NCBI GenBank assembly: GCA_016223165.1
Contig: JACRPO010000001.1
Span: 186,001-250,000, forward strand
Direction: 5' to 3'
Length of the DNA: 64,000 nucleotides
Source of the DNA: Burkholderiales bacterium
GTDB taxonomy: Bacteria > Pseudomonadota > Gammaproteobacteria > Burkholderiales > Burkholderiaceae_C
How positions within the stretch are numbered: the first letter of the stretch is position 1; every line of letters begins with the position of its first letter. The translations under genes and the position numbers were made by a program. This document shows, one piece after another, positions 1 through 6,589 of this stretch. Under the pieces are notes generated by a model. That model did not search any database. It was not told where the DNA came from and saw nothing but the letters and a program-made list of their open reading frames with translations.

Positions 1-215
1 GTGCTCGGCGCCAGCAGCCCCGCGGCCACGTTGAGCAGCGTGCTCTTGCCGCAGCCCGTGGGCCCGACGACGCTGACGAACTCGCCCGCGGCGACGGTGA
101 GGTCGACGTCGCGCACGGCGGTGTAGCGCTGGCCGGGGTCGCCCTTGCTGACGAAGGTGCAGCTCACGCCGCGCAGGCTCAACGCAGGCGGCAGCGCCGG
201 CGCCGCGGTGCTCAT
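1..215 (-). CDS. ABC transporter ATP-binding protein, nitrate/sulfonate/taurine type (N-terminal part only)
   Basis: This is the first 71 residues of an ATPase that would power uptake of a small anion or organosulfur/aromatic compound; the rest lies beyond base 1. The start is the ATG whose complement is at 213-215. The Walker A box GPTGCGKST is complete near residue 57, after a typical beta-sheet lead-in (LRGVSCTF...[11 protein letters not shown]). The Q-loop, signature motif and Walker B are outside the window. The substrate-binding gene ends only nine bases upstream on the same strand, so the two should be co-transcribed. The family is secure from the Walker A context and the neighbour; the substrate is not determinable. 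Confidence 0.85.
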   Translation of the reverse strand, partial: MSTAAPALPPALSLRGVSCTFVSKGDPGQRYTAVRDVDLTVAAGEFVSVVGPTGCGKSTLLNVAAGLLAPS

Positions 216-224
216 CGAGCTCAC

Positions 225-1268
225 TCAACCCTTCGTATACTTCGCGTTCGCCTTCTTCACGAAGTCGTTCGTGTACACCGCCTTCAGGTCGAGCCTGGCC
301 TTGCCGATGGCCGGGTCGACGCTCGCCAGCGCGCGCAGCGCCGTCTCGCTGCCCTTGTCCGGGATCATGCCGTCGGGCGAGAGCGCCTTCTTCGCGGCGA
401 GGAAGGCGTCGATGTACACGGCGCGGTCGCCGAGCAGGTAGCTCTCGGGCACGGCCTTGATGATGTCGGTGGGGCCGGCGGCCTGGATCCACTTGCTGGC
501 GCGCACCATGGCGTTGGCCATCGCCTGCGCGGTGTGGGGGTTCTTCTCCAGGAACGACACCGGCGCGTACAGGCAGCCCGCAGGCATGGGCCCGCCGAAC
601 ACGCGCTCGGCCTCCTTCGGGTCGCGCGTGTCGCTGGCGATCTTGAGGTTGCCGCCGCGCTGCAGCAGCGTGATCACGGGGTCGAGGTTGCTGATGGCGT
701 CGATCTGCCCGCTCGTCATCGCCGCCACCGCGCCCTGCGAGGCGCCGACACCGATGATCGACACGTCCGAGGGCTTGAGGCCGACCTTCGCGAGCTGGAA
801 ATTCACCATCACGTTGGTGCTGCTGCCCGGCGCCGTCACGCCGATCTTCTTGCCCTTCAGGTCGGCGATGCCCTTGTAGTCGGGCATCGTCTTCGGGTTG
901 ATGCCGAGCACGATCTGCGGCGCCAGCCCCTGCAGCACGAAGGCGCGCATCGCCTGGCCCTTGAACTGCATGTTCACGGTGTGCTCGAAGGCGCCGGAGA
1001 CGACGTCGGCGCTGCCGCCCACCACGGCCTGCAGCGCGCGCGCGCCGCCGGCGAAGTCGACGATGGTGAGCTCCAGCCCCTCGGCCTTGAAGTAGCCGAG
1101 CGACTCGGCGATGGTGAGCGGCAGGTAGTAAAGCAGGTTCTTGCCGCCCACCGCGATGGTGGCCTTTGGCTTCTCGAGCGCCTGGGCGCGCGTCAACGAG
1201 GGGAAGGCGAGGGTGGCGGCGCTGACGCCTGCGTAGGCGGCGGTGAGGAGGACGTGGCGGCGGTGCAT
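225..1268 (-). CDS. ABC transporter substrate-binding protein (NMT1/TauA/SsuA-like)
   Basis: Periplasmic receptor of 347 residues for an ABC importer. The chosen ATG at 1268 gives an Arg-rich n-region (MHRRHVLLTAAYAG), a hydrophobic stretch and a cleavage region near LTRAQA, which is a good Sec or Tat-like signal; the longer frame upstream is Arg/Pro noise. The mature part has the TIAVGGKNLLYYLPL opening and the GYFKAEGLELTIVDF segment typical of NMT1/SsuA-like receptors, followed by a GGSADVVSG ligand-loop motif and KGKKIGVTAPGSSTNVM. It lies directly before the partial ATPase gene at base 1. The ligand class (sulfonate, nitrate, pyrimidine precursor or aromatic acid) cannot be decided here. 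Confidence 0.88.
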   Translation of the reverse strand: MHRRHVLLTAAYAGVSAATLAFPSLTRAQALEKPKATIAVGGKNLLYYLPLTIAESLGYFKAEGLELTIVDFAGGARALQAVVGGSADVVSGAFEHTVNMQFKGQAMRAFVLQGLAPQIVLGINPKTMPDYKGIADLKGKKIGVTAPGSSTNVMVNFQLAKVGLKPSDVSIIGVGASQGAVAAMTSGQIDAISNLDPVITLLQRGGNLKIASDTRDPKEAERVFGGPMPAGCLYAPVSFLEKNPHTAQAMANAMVRASKWIQAAGPTDIIKAVPESYLLGDRAVYIDAFLAAKKALSPDGMIPDKGSETALRALASVDPAIGKARLDLKAVYTNDFVKKANAKYTKG

Positions 1269-1507
1269 GGGGTGGCTCCGGCTCGAGGGAAGACGACAAG
1301 AAGGGAGAGGCCGCCGGCACTCTACCCAAGCGCGGCGCGCGCCGGCACCGGGTTCGGCCCTGGGGCGCTGGCGGCGGCGGCGCCGCGGCACGTCTCACGC
1401 TTGCCCGGGCCGGCGCGGGCCGGCCCGGGCACGAAGCGCCCGCGCCGCTCAAGCCGCGCCGCCGGCGGCCGATGACACGGCGACCCCAACCCGGAGACGC
1501 ACGCCCC

Positions 1508-1780
1508 ATGAAGACCCATCTCATCGCCCTGGCCGCGCTATGCGTGGCCGTTTCCGCCTCGGCCGTCGAGGGCCAGAAGCTCGACAGCGGCCTGGGCGAG
1601 TTGCCCCACTACTCGCAGTGGGCCGACAAGACCGGCCGCCAGCCGGTGGCGGTGCGTGTGGCCGGCGAGTCGCTGGACGACGGCCTGGGCGAACTGCCGC
1701 CCTACTCGCAGTGGCTGGACAAGACCGGCCGCGACCCGATGGGGCGCGAAAGCCTGCGCCTGGCGGGCGCCAAGCGCTGA
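1508..1780 (+). CDS. small exported protein with a duplicated GLGELPxYSQW motif
   Basis: Ninety residues. MKTHLIALAALCVAVSASA is a clear signal peptide, with cleavage probably before VEGQ. The mature protein of about 70 residues is mostly two copies of one motif: LDSGLGELPHYSQWADKTGR followed about 14 residues later by LDDGLGELPPYSQWLDKTGR. The start at 1508 rather than the in-frame ATG at 1472 is chosen because the signal peptide begins there. A convincing intrinsic terminator follows at 1798, so it is probably monocistronic. I do not recognise a function; similar short Sec-exported proteins with this repeat may exist in related bacteria. Codon use and composition match the neighbours. Confidence 0.75.
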   Translation: MKTHLIALAALCVAVSASAVEGQKLDSGLGELPHYSQWADKTGRQPVAVRVAGESLDDGLGELPPYSQWLDKTGRDPMGRESLRLAGAKR

Positions 1781-1797
1781 ACAACCGAGGCTCATGA

Positions 1798-1829
1798 ACG
1801 GCCGGCCCTCGTGGCCGGCCTTCTTGCTT
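1798..1829 (+). terminator. rho-independent terminator of the small exported protein gene
   Basis: GGCCGGCC (1800-1807), loop CTCGT, GGCCGGCC (1813-1820), then a T-rich tail TTCTTGCTT. An eight-bp all-GC stem with a T-rich tail 20 bases after the stop codon at 1780 is a standard intrinsic terminator. Confidence 0.8.
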
Positions 1830-1910
1830 CGGCAGTTGCCCGGCGAAGAAGCCCCTGCACCCTTCGAAGCCGACGCGGCTCGGAGTCGCAGCGGGAGGCG
1901 AGTGGCCTGA

Positions 1911-1948
1911 ATACCCAATTCGGGTATGCTCATGCCCATTATGGGTAT
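1911..1948. promoter_or_regulatory. double palindromic operator over the start of the winged-helix gene
   Basis: ATACCCAATTCGGGTAT (1911-1927) has six-base arms ATACCC/GGGTAT around five bases. ATGCCCATTATGGGTAT (1932-1948) is the same motif with one mismatch in its arms. The two centres (1919 and 1940) are 21 bp apart, two helical turns, so two dimers would sit on the same face of the DNA. The pair overlaps all plausible start codons of the following regulator. Autoregulation is an inference. Confidence 0.55.
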
Positions 1949-2315
1949 GGGCAGGAAGGCGACGCCAGCGAAGCCGCGCGCCACGGGCCCGGCGGACGCG
2001 CTGTTCTCCGGCACGCGGCAACGCGTGCTGGCGTGGCTGTTCGGCCAGCCCGAGCGCAGCTTCTATGCCACCGAGCTCATCGGCCTTGCGGGCGCGGGCT
2101 CCGGCGCGGTGCAACGCGAACTGGCCCGCCTGGAGCAGAGTGGCCTCGTCACGGCACGTGCAGTCGGCAACCAGAAGCACTACCAGGCCAACCCCGAGGC
2201 ACCGATCTACGCCGAGCTGTGCGGCATCGTGCAGAAGACGGTCGGGCTGGCCGAGCCCTTGCGCGAGGCACTGGCGCCGCTGGCCGCGAGAGGCGTTCGC
2301 CACCCGCGTGCTTGA
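1926..2315 (+). CDS. stand-alone winged-helix transcriptional regulator, nucleotidyltransferase domain missing
   Basis: About 129 residues. Residues 25-110 form an ArsR/MarR-like winged helix: LFSGTRQRVLAWLFGQPERS, then FYATELIGLAGAGSGAVQRE as the recognition region, and GLVTARAVGNQKHYQAN as the wing. In the family I recall, this exact layout is followed by a MNT-type nucleotidyltransferase (GS...D.D motif). Here the protein stops after LAPLAARGVRHPRA, at the point where that domain would begin, and no frame downstream encodes it. It could be a natural short form or the remnant of a deletion. ATGs at 1926, 1932, 1941 and 1947 are all possible starts and none has a good ribosome-binding site; all lie in or next to the operator pair. 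Confidence 0.72.
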   Translation: MLMPIMGMGRKATPAKPRATGPADALFSGTRQRVLAWLFGQPERSFYATELIGLAGAGSGAVQRELARLEQSGLVTARAVGNQKHYQANPEAPIYAELCGIVQKTVGLAEPLREALAPLAARGVRHPRA

Positions 2316-2459
2316 GGCTCAAGGATCTCTGCGGCCGAATGGGGCGGCGACGTGAGCCGGCGGCGCAAGTCGGTCGCCGAGGGCGCTTCCGGGCTGCAGC
2401 CGCTTCCCGCAGTGCAAGCGAGCCCGATCGATGGCTTGACGTTGCCTGGGGGAGGCGGG

Positions 2460-3461
2460 ATGCAGGCAGTGCACGTGCTGGTCGACCTGGAGAACAACCA
2501 GCCCACCCTGGAGGACGTGAAGCGCCTCGTGCCCGACGTGACGCATGCGTGGCTGTTCTACAGCCCGAGCCAGGCGAAGCGGCTGGCCTCGTTCGAGCCC
2601 CTGGGTGACCGGTGCACGGCCGTGCCGATCTCGCGCCCGGGCAAGAACGCGCTCGACTTCCACCTCTCGTTCTACGTCGGCTACCTCGCGGCGCGGAACC
2701 CCGATGCAAAGCTCGTCGTGGTGGCCATCGATCGCGGGTACGGGCCGATGATCGAACACGCAGTCGAGCTCGATCTCGAAGTCGCGCAGGTCGCCTTCAA
2801 GCCGCTGGCGAAGGGGGCCAGGAAGGGGAGCGCCAAACCCGTCAAGAGGGCTGCGGCCGGTGCCGCGCCGAAGGGTGCGCTCGCGCCGAAGACGGTGGCC
2901 AAGAAGGCGCCGGCGAAGAGGGTGGTTGCGAAGACGGCGGTTGCGAAGAAGGCGGTGGCGAGGAAGGCGGTCGCGAAGACGCATGTGGCGAAAGAGACGG
3001 CGCCGCAGAAGGCAGCCGCCCAGCGGCCGGCCGCCAAGAAGGCGACGGAGACCAAGCAAGTTGCGCCGCCCGCAAAGAAGCCAGCAGCCGCGAAGAAGCC
3101 TCAAGCGCCGAAGCCGCAGCCCCAAGTCGTGCGCGCCGCGCAGCCCGACTCAACGAAGAGGAAGACGGCCACCAGGGCCGTACCCGCGAAGGTCGCGGCG
3201 CCCCCGCCACCCGCGAAGTCGTCTGCCCGTGGCCAGCCCTTCGGCGTCGAGCAGGTCATCGCCAACCTGAAGAAGGTGGCGCCGGGCAGGCGGCCCAAGA
3301 AGGTCAAACAGCTGCGGGGGCACCTGTCTTCCCTGCTCGGGACCGACGCCACGGACGACAAGGTGACTCGCCTGCTGGACGCCCTTCTCGCTGCGGATGG
3401 GGTGCGACTGCGCGGCGACACCGTCGTCTACGGCCAGGCGATCACCGGCGCGGCAGACTGA
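2460..3461 (+). CDS. PIN-like domain protein with Lys/Ala-rich histone-H1-like tail
   Basis: 333 residues in three parts. Residues 1-118 form a Rossmann-like PIN/NYN fold: VHVLVDLENNQPTLEDV with the first acidic residue, NALDFHLSFYVGYLA with the second, and VVVAIDRGYGPMIEH with the third, the arrangement of metal-dependent RNases. Residues 119-265 are Lys/Ala/Pro-rich (many KKA, AKK and VAKK units), like the AlgP/H1-like tails that bind nucleic acid. Residues 266-333 form a small helical domain. The ATG at 2460 is preferred over the GTG at 2352 because GGGGGAGGCGGG sits just before it and the fold begins at once. RNase activity is inferred from fold only. The tail's codons form GC-rich repeats prone to slippage. 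Confidence 0.72.
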   Translation: MQAVHVLVDLENNQPTLEDVKRLVPDVTHAWLFYSPSQAKRLASFEPLGDRCTAVPISRPGKNALDFHLSFYVGYLAARNPDAKLVVVAIDRGYGPMIEHAVELDLEVAQVAFKPLAKGARKGSAKPVKRAAAGAAPKGALAPKTVAKKAPAKRVVAKTAVAKKAVARKAVAKTHVAKETAPQKAAAQRPAAKKATETKQVAPPAKKPAAAKKPQAPKPQPQVVRAAQPDSTKRKTATRAVPAKVAAPPPPAKSSARGQPFGVEQVIANLKKVAPGRRPKKVKQLRGHLSSLLGTDATDDKVTRLLDALLAADGVRLRGDTVVYGQAITGAAD

Positions 3462-3560
3462 CACGGTGATCGGGGAGTTCCCGCCCCGCACCATCGCCCA
3501 CCGGCAGCGCGGCATCATCGGCGCTGCGTCACCGCCCTGTCCCGCACGAGGAGCACTCGC

Positions 3561-4454
3561 ATGGCCCCCACCACCGGCTCGAACCCGCTCACGGTCGAAG
3601 CCCTCGCCGCCCTCGTCCCCGACGGCGCCCGCGTCACCGTGAACAAGGGCGACGAGGCCGATGTGCCGATGGCGCTGGCCTTCGCGCTGGTGCGGCGCGG
3701 CGTGCGCGGCCTGCACGTGGTGACGCTGCCCACCTGCGCCTACCCGGCCAGCGGCATGATGGTCGACGTGCTCATCGGCGCCGGCTGCGTGGCCTCGGTG
3801 GAGACCTCGGGCATCTCGCTGCACGAGCTCGGTGCCGCGCCGCGCTTCGTGCAGGCGGTGAGGTCGGGCGCGCTGAAGGTCCTCGACTCCACCTGCCCTG
3901 CCGTCTATGCCGCGTTGCAGGCGGGGGCGAAGGGCCAGCCGTTCGCGCCGCTGCGCGGGCTGATCGGCACCGACCTGCTGCGGCACCGCAGCGACTGGCG
4001 CGTCATCGACAACCCGTTTGCGGACGGGCACCAGCATGGGCGGGCTGAGAACGCTGCGCGCGACCCCGTGGTGCTGGTGCCCGCCCTCAACGCCGACGTG
4101 GCCCTGTTCCACGCGCCCAGGGCCGACGCCGAGGGCAACGTCTGGGTCGGCCGCGACCGCGACCGCGTACTGGCCGCGCACGCGGCCGGCACGACGCTCG
4201 TCACGGTGGAGGAGGTGGTGGCGGGCAGTTTCTTCGACGTCGAGGCGACGAGCGCGGGCGTGATCGCGGCGCCGTGCATCAGCGCCATCGCCGTGGTGCC
4301 GGGCGGCTGCTGGCCGATGGATGTGCGAGGCGGCATCGACCTCGACGCGGTGCGCGCCTACCAGCAGGCGGCGCGCAGCGACGAGGGCTTTGCGGCATGG
4401 CTGCAGGCGCACGTGATGCAGCCCCGTGCCGTGTCGATGCGGGCGGTGGCGTAG
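3561..4454 (+). CDS. CoA-transferase family protein, subunit A
   Basis: 297 residues, the alpha partner of a two-subunit class I CoA-transferase-like enzyme (glutaconate CoA-transferase/IpdAB group). A Rossmann-like start (DGARVTVNKGDEADVPMA) is followed by GLHVVTLPTCAYPASGMMVD and the VETSGISLHELG segment. The C-terminal half has the conserved DVALFHAPRADAEGNVWVGR and VEEVV elements. A GAGGAG site lies eight bases before the ATG. The subunit B gene starts on the base after this stop codon, so the two are translationally coupled. The substrate is unknown; members act on dicarboxylic acyl-CoAs or on ring-cleavage intermediates, where some are hydrolases rather than transferases. Confidence 0.85.
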   Translation: MAPTTGSNPLTVEALAALVPDGARVTVNKGDEADVPMALAFALVRRGVRGLHVVTLPTCAYPASGMMVDVLIGAGCVASVETSGISLHELGAAPRFVQAVRSGALKVLDSTCPAVYAALQAGAKGQPFAPLRGLIGTDLLRHRSDWRVIDNPFADGHQHGRAENAARDPVVLVPALNADVALFHAPRADAEGNVWVGRDRDRVLAAHAAGTTLVTVEEVVAGSFFDVEATSAGVIAAPCISAIAVVPGGCWPMDVRGGIDLDAVRAYQQAARSDEGFAAWLQAHVMQPRAVSMRAVA

Positions 4455-5234
4455 ATGGCCGCTGCCGCTTCCGCTTCCGCCGTGCAAGCGCCGGCGCGCG
4501 CCGAGGAGATCTACGCCAACGCCATTGCCGGGTTGCTGGCCGGTGCGCGCAGCGTGGCGGTGGGCATGCTCTCGCCGATCCCCGGCGCCGGTGCGCTGCT
4601 GGCGCGCGAGGTCAGTGCCGAGGCCGGCGCGGGCGCGATGCGCGTCACCATCCTCGGCAGCCGCGAGCACAACCGCTTCACCAACGGCGGCGCCGAGTTG
4701 TTCGACCTCGCGGGCCGCGGCCGCATCGACGCCTTCTTCCTGAGCGGCGGCCAGATCGACGGCCAGGCCAACATCAACCTCGTCGGCACCGGCGAGTACC
4801 CGGCTACCGAGGTCCGCTGGTCGGGTTCGTTCGGCTCGGGCTACCTCTACTTCGTGGTGCCGCGCGTCATCCTGTTCCGCTGGGAGCACAGCCGCCGTAC
4901 GCTCGTGCCGCGCGTGGACTTCATCAGCGCGCCGGGCACCTCGCCCGGCGGCGTGCACCGGCCGGGCGGGCCGGTCGCGCTCATCACCAACCTGTGCCTG
5001 TTCCACTTCGACCGCGCACGCGGGCGCTTCGGGCTGAGCTCGCTGCACCCGGGGCACACGCTGGAAGAGGTGCGCGACCAGACGGGCTTCGACTTCGACG
5101 TGCCGGAGGCGGTGCCCACCACCGCGCTGCCCGACGCGGTGCGGCTGGCTCTGCTGCGCGGCCCGGTGGCGCGGCAGATCGCCGGCGTGTACCCGGACTT
5201 CGCGCGTCAGGTGTTCGGGGAGGAGGCGGCGTAG
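4455..5234 (+). CDS. CoA-transferase family protein, subunit B
   Basis: 259 residues. It abuts subunit A with no gap (TAG then ATG). Recognisable segments are GMLSPIPGAGALLAREV, TILGSREHNRFTNGGAELFD, IDAFFLSGGQIDGQANINLV and VDFISAPGTSPGGVHRPGGP, with the C-terminal GFDFDVPEAVPTT that ends many subunits of this family. I cannot place the catalytic Glu of true class I CoA-transferases (the E-x-G or SENG element) with confidence. That would fit the IpdB-like branch, which has lost it and works as an acyl-CoA hydrolase; this is a hypothesis. It should form a heterodimer or heterotetramer with the preceding product in the cytoplasm. Confidence 0.83.
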   Translation: MAAAASASAVQAPARAEEIYANAIAGLLAGARSVAVGMLSPIPGAGALLAREVSAEAGAGAMRVTILGSREHNRFTNGGAELFDLAGRGRIDAFFLSGGQIDGQANINLVGTGEYPATEVRWSGSFGSGYLYFVVPRVILFRWEHSRRTLVPRVDFISAPGTSPGGVHRPGGPVALITNLCLFHFDRARGRFGLSSLHPGHTLEEVRDQTGFDFDVPEAVPTTALPDAVRLALLRGPVARQIAGVYPDFARQVFGEEAA

Positions 5235-5326
5235 AAGCCGTCGATCGCGTCGTTGCTGACCTGCGACCCGGCGTCGCGCGTATGGTGTGCCTGTCTGCCC
5301 GCCGGTAGTCGGTTGAGAGTGTCGAC

Positions 5327-5614
5327 GTGCCATCCACTGCGTACCGCCTCGTGATCCGCGGCCACGTCCAGGGTGTCGGCTTCCGCTGGTCCATGGCCCA
5401 GGAGGCAGAGCGCCTGGGCGTGCGCGGCTGGGTGCGCAACCGGCGCGACGGCTCGGTCGAGGCGATGGTCAGCGGTGCGCCGCCGGCCGTGCAGCGCCTC
5501 ATCGATTGGGCTCGGCGCGGGCCGCCCGCGGCCACGGTGGCGCAGGTGGAGGTGCTGCCCGGCAGCGAGGCCGAAGACGGCTTCGTGGGCTTCGAGCAGC
5601 GGCCGACCGCGTGA
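5327..5614 (+). CDS. acyP: acylphosphatase
   Basis: 95 residues, the usual length. It hydrolyses carboxyl-phosphate bonds of small acyl phosphates in the cytoplasm. The signature [17 protein letters not shown] includes the catalytic Arg in GVGFR, and [18 protein letters not shown] carries the catalytic Asn in VRN. The start is a GTG (GTGCCATCC); there is no in-frame ATG upstream before the previous gene. It stands alone about 90 bases after the CoA-transferase pair and ends 16 bases before the convergent zinc-ribbon gene. Confidence 0.92.
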   Translation: MPSTAYRLVIRGHVQGVGFRWSMAQEAERLGVRGWVRNRRDGSVEAMVSGAPPAVQRLIDWARRGPPAATVAQVEVLPGSEAEDGFVGFEQRPTA

Positions 5615-5629
5615 GGGGCGCCGAACCCG

Positions 5630-6478
5630 CTACTCGGGCCTGAGCCATCGCAGCAGCCGCGCCAGGTGCGTGTCGCGCCACGTGCGCGGCGGCAGCGCGG
5701 CGCGCTTCGGGCGGGGCGGATGGTTGGCGGCGGCACGCAGCTCGTGCTCGGCGGCATCGAGCAGGGGCTTCAGGTCGCCGAGCGACGGCGCCAGGATGCC
5801 GGCGCCGCATTGCGGGCAGGCGGCCGAGCGCGTGGGGTCCAGCGTGGCGCCGCAGGCGTGGCAGGGCCAGCGCAGCGGCACGCCATCGGCCGGCGGCATG
5901 GGCTCGCCGGCCACGCCGCGCTGGCGCAGCGCGTGGCCCAGGCGCGGCAGGTCCACCACCAGCAGCGGCGTCGCGCACCAGGCGCAGGCCTCGGCCTCGG
6001 CTCGGGTTTCGGCTTCGACCGCTGCGCCACACCCGAGGCAGTGCAGCACCCGTCGTTGCGAGCGCAGCGCGCTGCGCTCGGGCGGCAGCAGCGGGCGGAC
6101 CAGGCCACGCTCGGCCAGCAGGCCGGCGTCGCTGTGCAGGTGGCCGTGGCCGGCCGGGCATTCCTGCATCGGAAAGCGCCCCCAGCGCGTGCGGTTGTGC
6201 ACCGTCTTCAGCGGCGCCGCGCAGACCGGGCAGCCGAGCGCGGCCGGGCGGCTTGCGCCGGGCGGCAACGTCTCGTCGCGGCTCATCTCGCGCAGCAGTT
6301 CCACCCAGCCCAGGCCCGCGAGCTGCACCGACTCGAGCATGTCGAACCACGCCAGCCGGCAGGCGGCGCAATGGTCCACCAGCACCGTGCGGCCGTTGTG
6401 CGCACGCAGGCGCAGCTGCGCCATCGAGGCGCGGCATTGCGGGCAGGCGCGGACGTCTTCGGCCGGTGGCGCGGACAT
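5630..6478 (-). CDS. protein with four zinc ribbons
   Basis: 282 residues, translated leftwards from the ATG at 6478. It contains four Cys4-type or Cys3His zinc-ribbon candidates: CPQC...CAAC near residue 12 (TFIIB-type, ending CRLAWFD), CPVC...CPAGHGH near residue 80, CLGC...CAWC near 145, and CHACG...CPQC near 200. The C-terminal 60 residues are basic and helical. Such proteins usually bind nucleic acid or protein partners, but the exact function is unknown. The gene is divergent from the NERD helicase with 111 bases between starts, so the two may share a control region. It is convergent with acylphosphatase. Confidence 0.75.
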   Translation of the reverse strand: MSAPPAEDVRACPQCRASMAQLRLRAHNGRTVLVDHCAACRLAWFDMLESVQLAGLGWVELLREMSRDETLPPGASRPAALGCPVCAAPLKTVHNRTRWGRFPMQECPAGHGHLHSDAGLLAERGLVRPLLPPERSALRSQRRVLHCLGCGAAVEAETRAEAEACAWCATPLLVVDLPRLGHALRQRGVAGEPMPPADGVPLRWPCHACGATLDPTRSAACPQCGAGILAPSLGDLKPLLDAAEHELRAAANHPPRPKRAALPPRTWRDTHLARLLRWLRPE

Positions 6479-6589
6479 GGGCGATTGTGGGCGGCCGGTG
6501 GCTGGCCGATCGGCACGGCTCGACGGGGACCGCGGTGAAAATGCGAGCATGTTTCCGCGCGCCACGGCCCACTCGCCGATGAAGGATCC

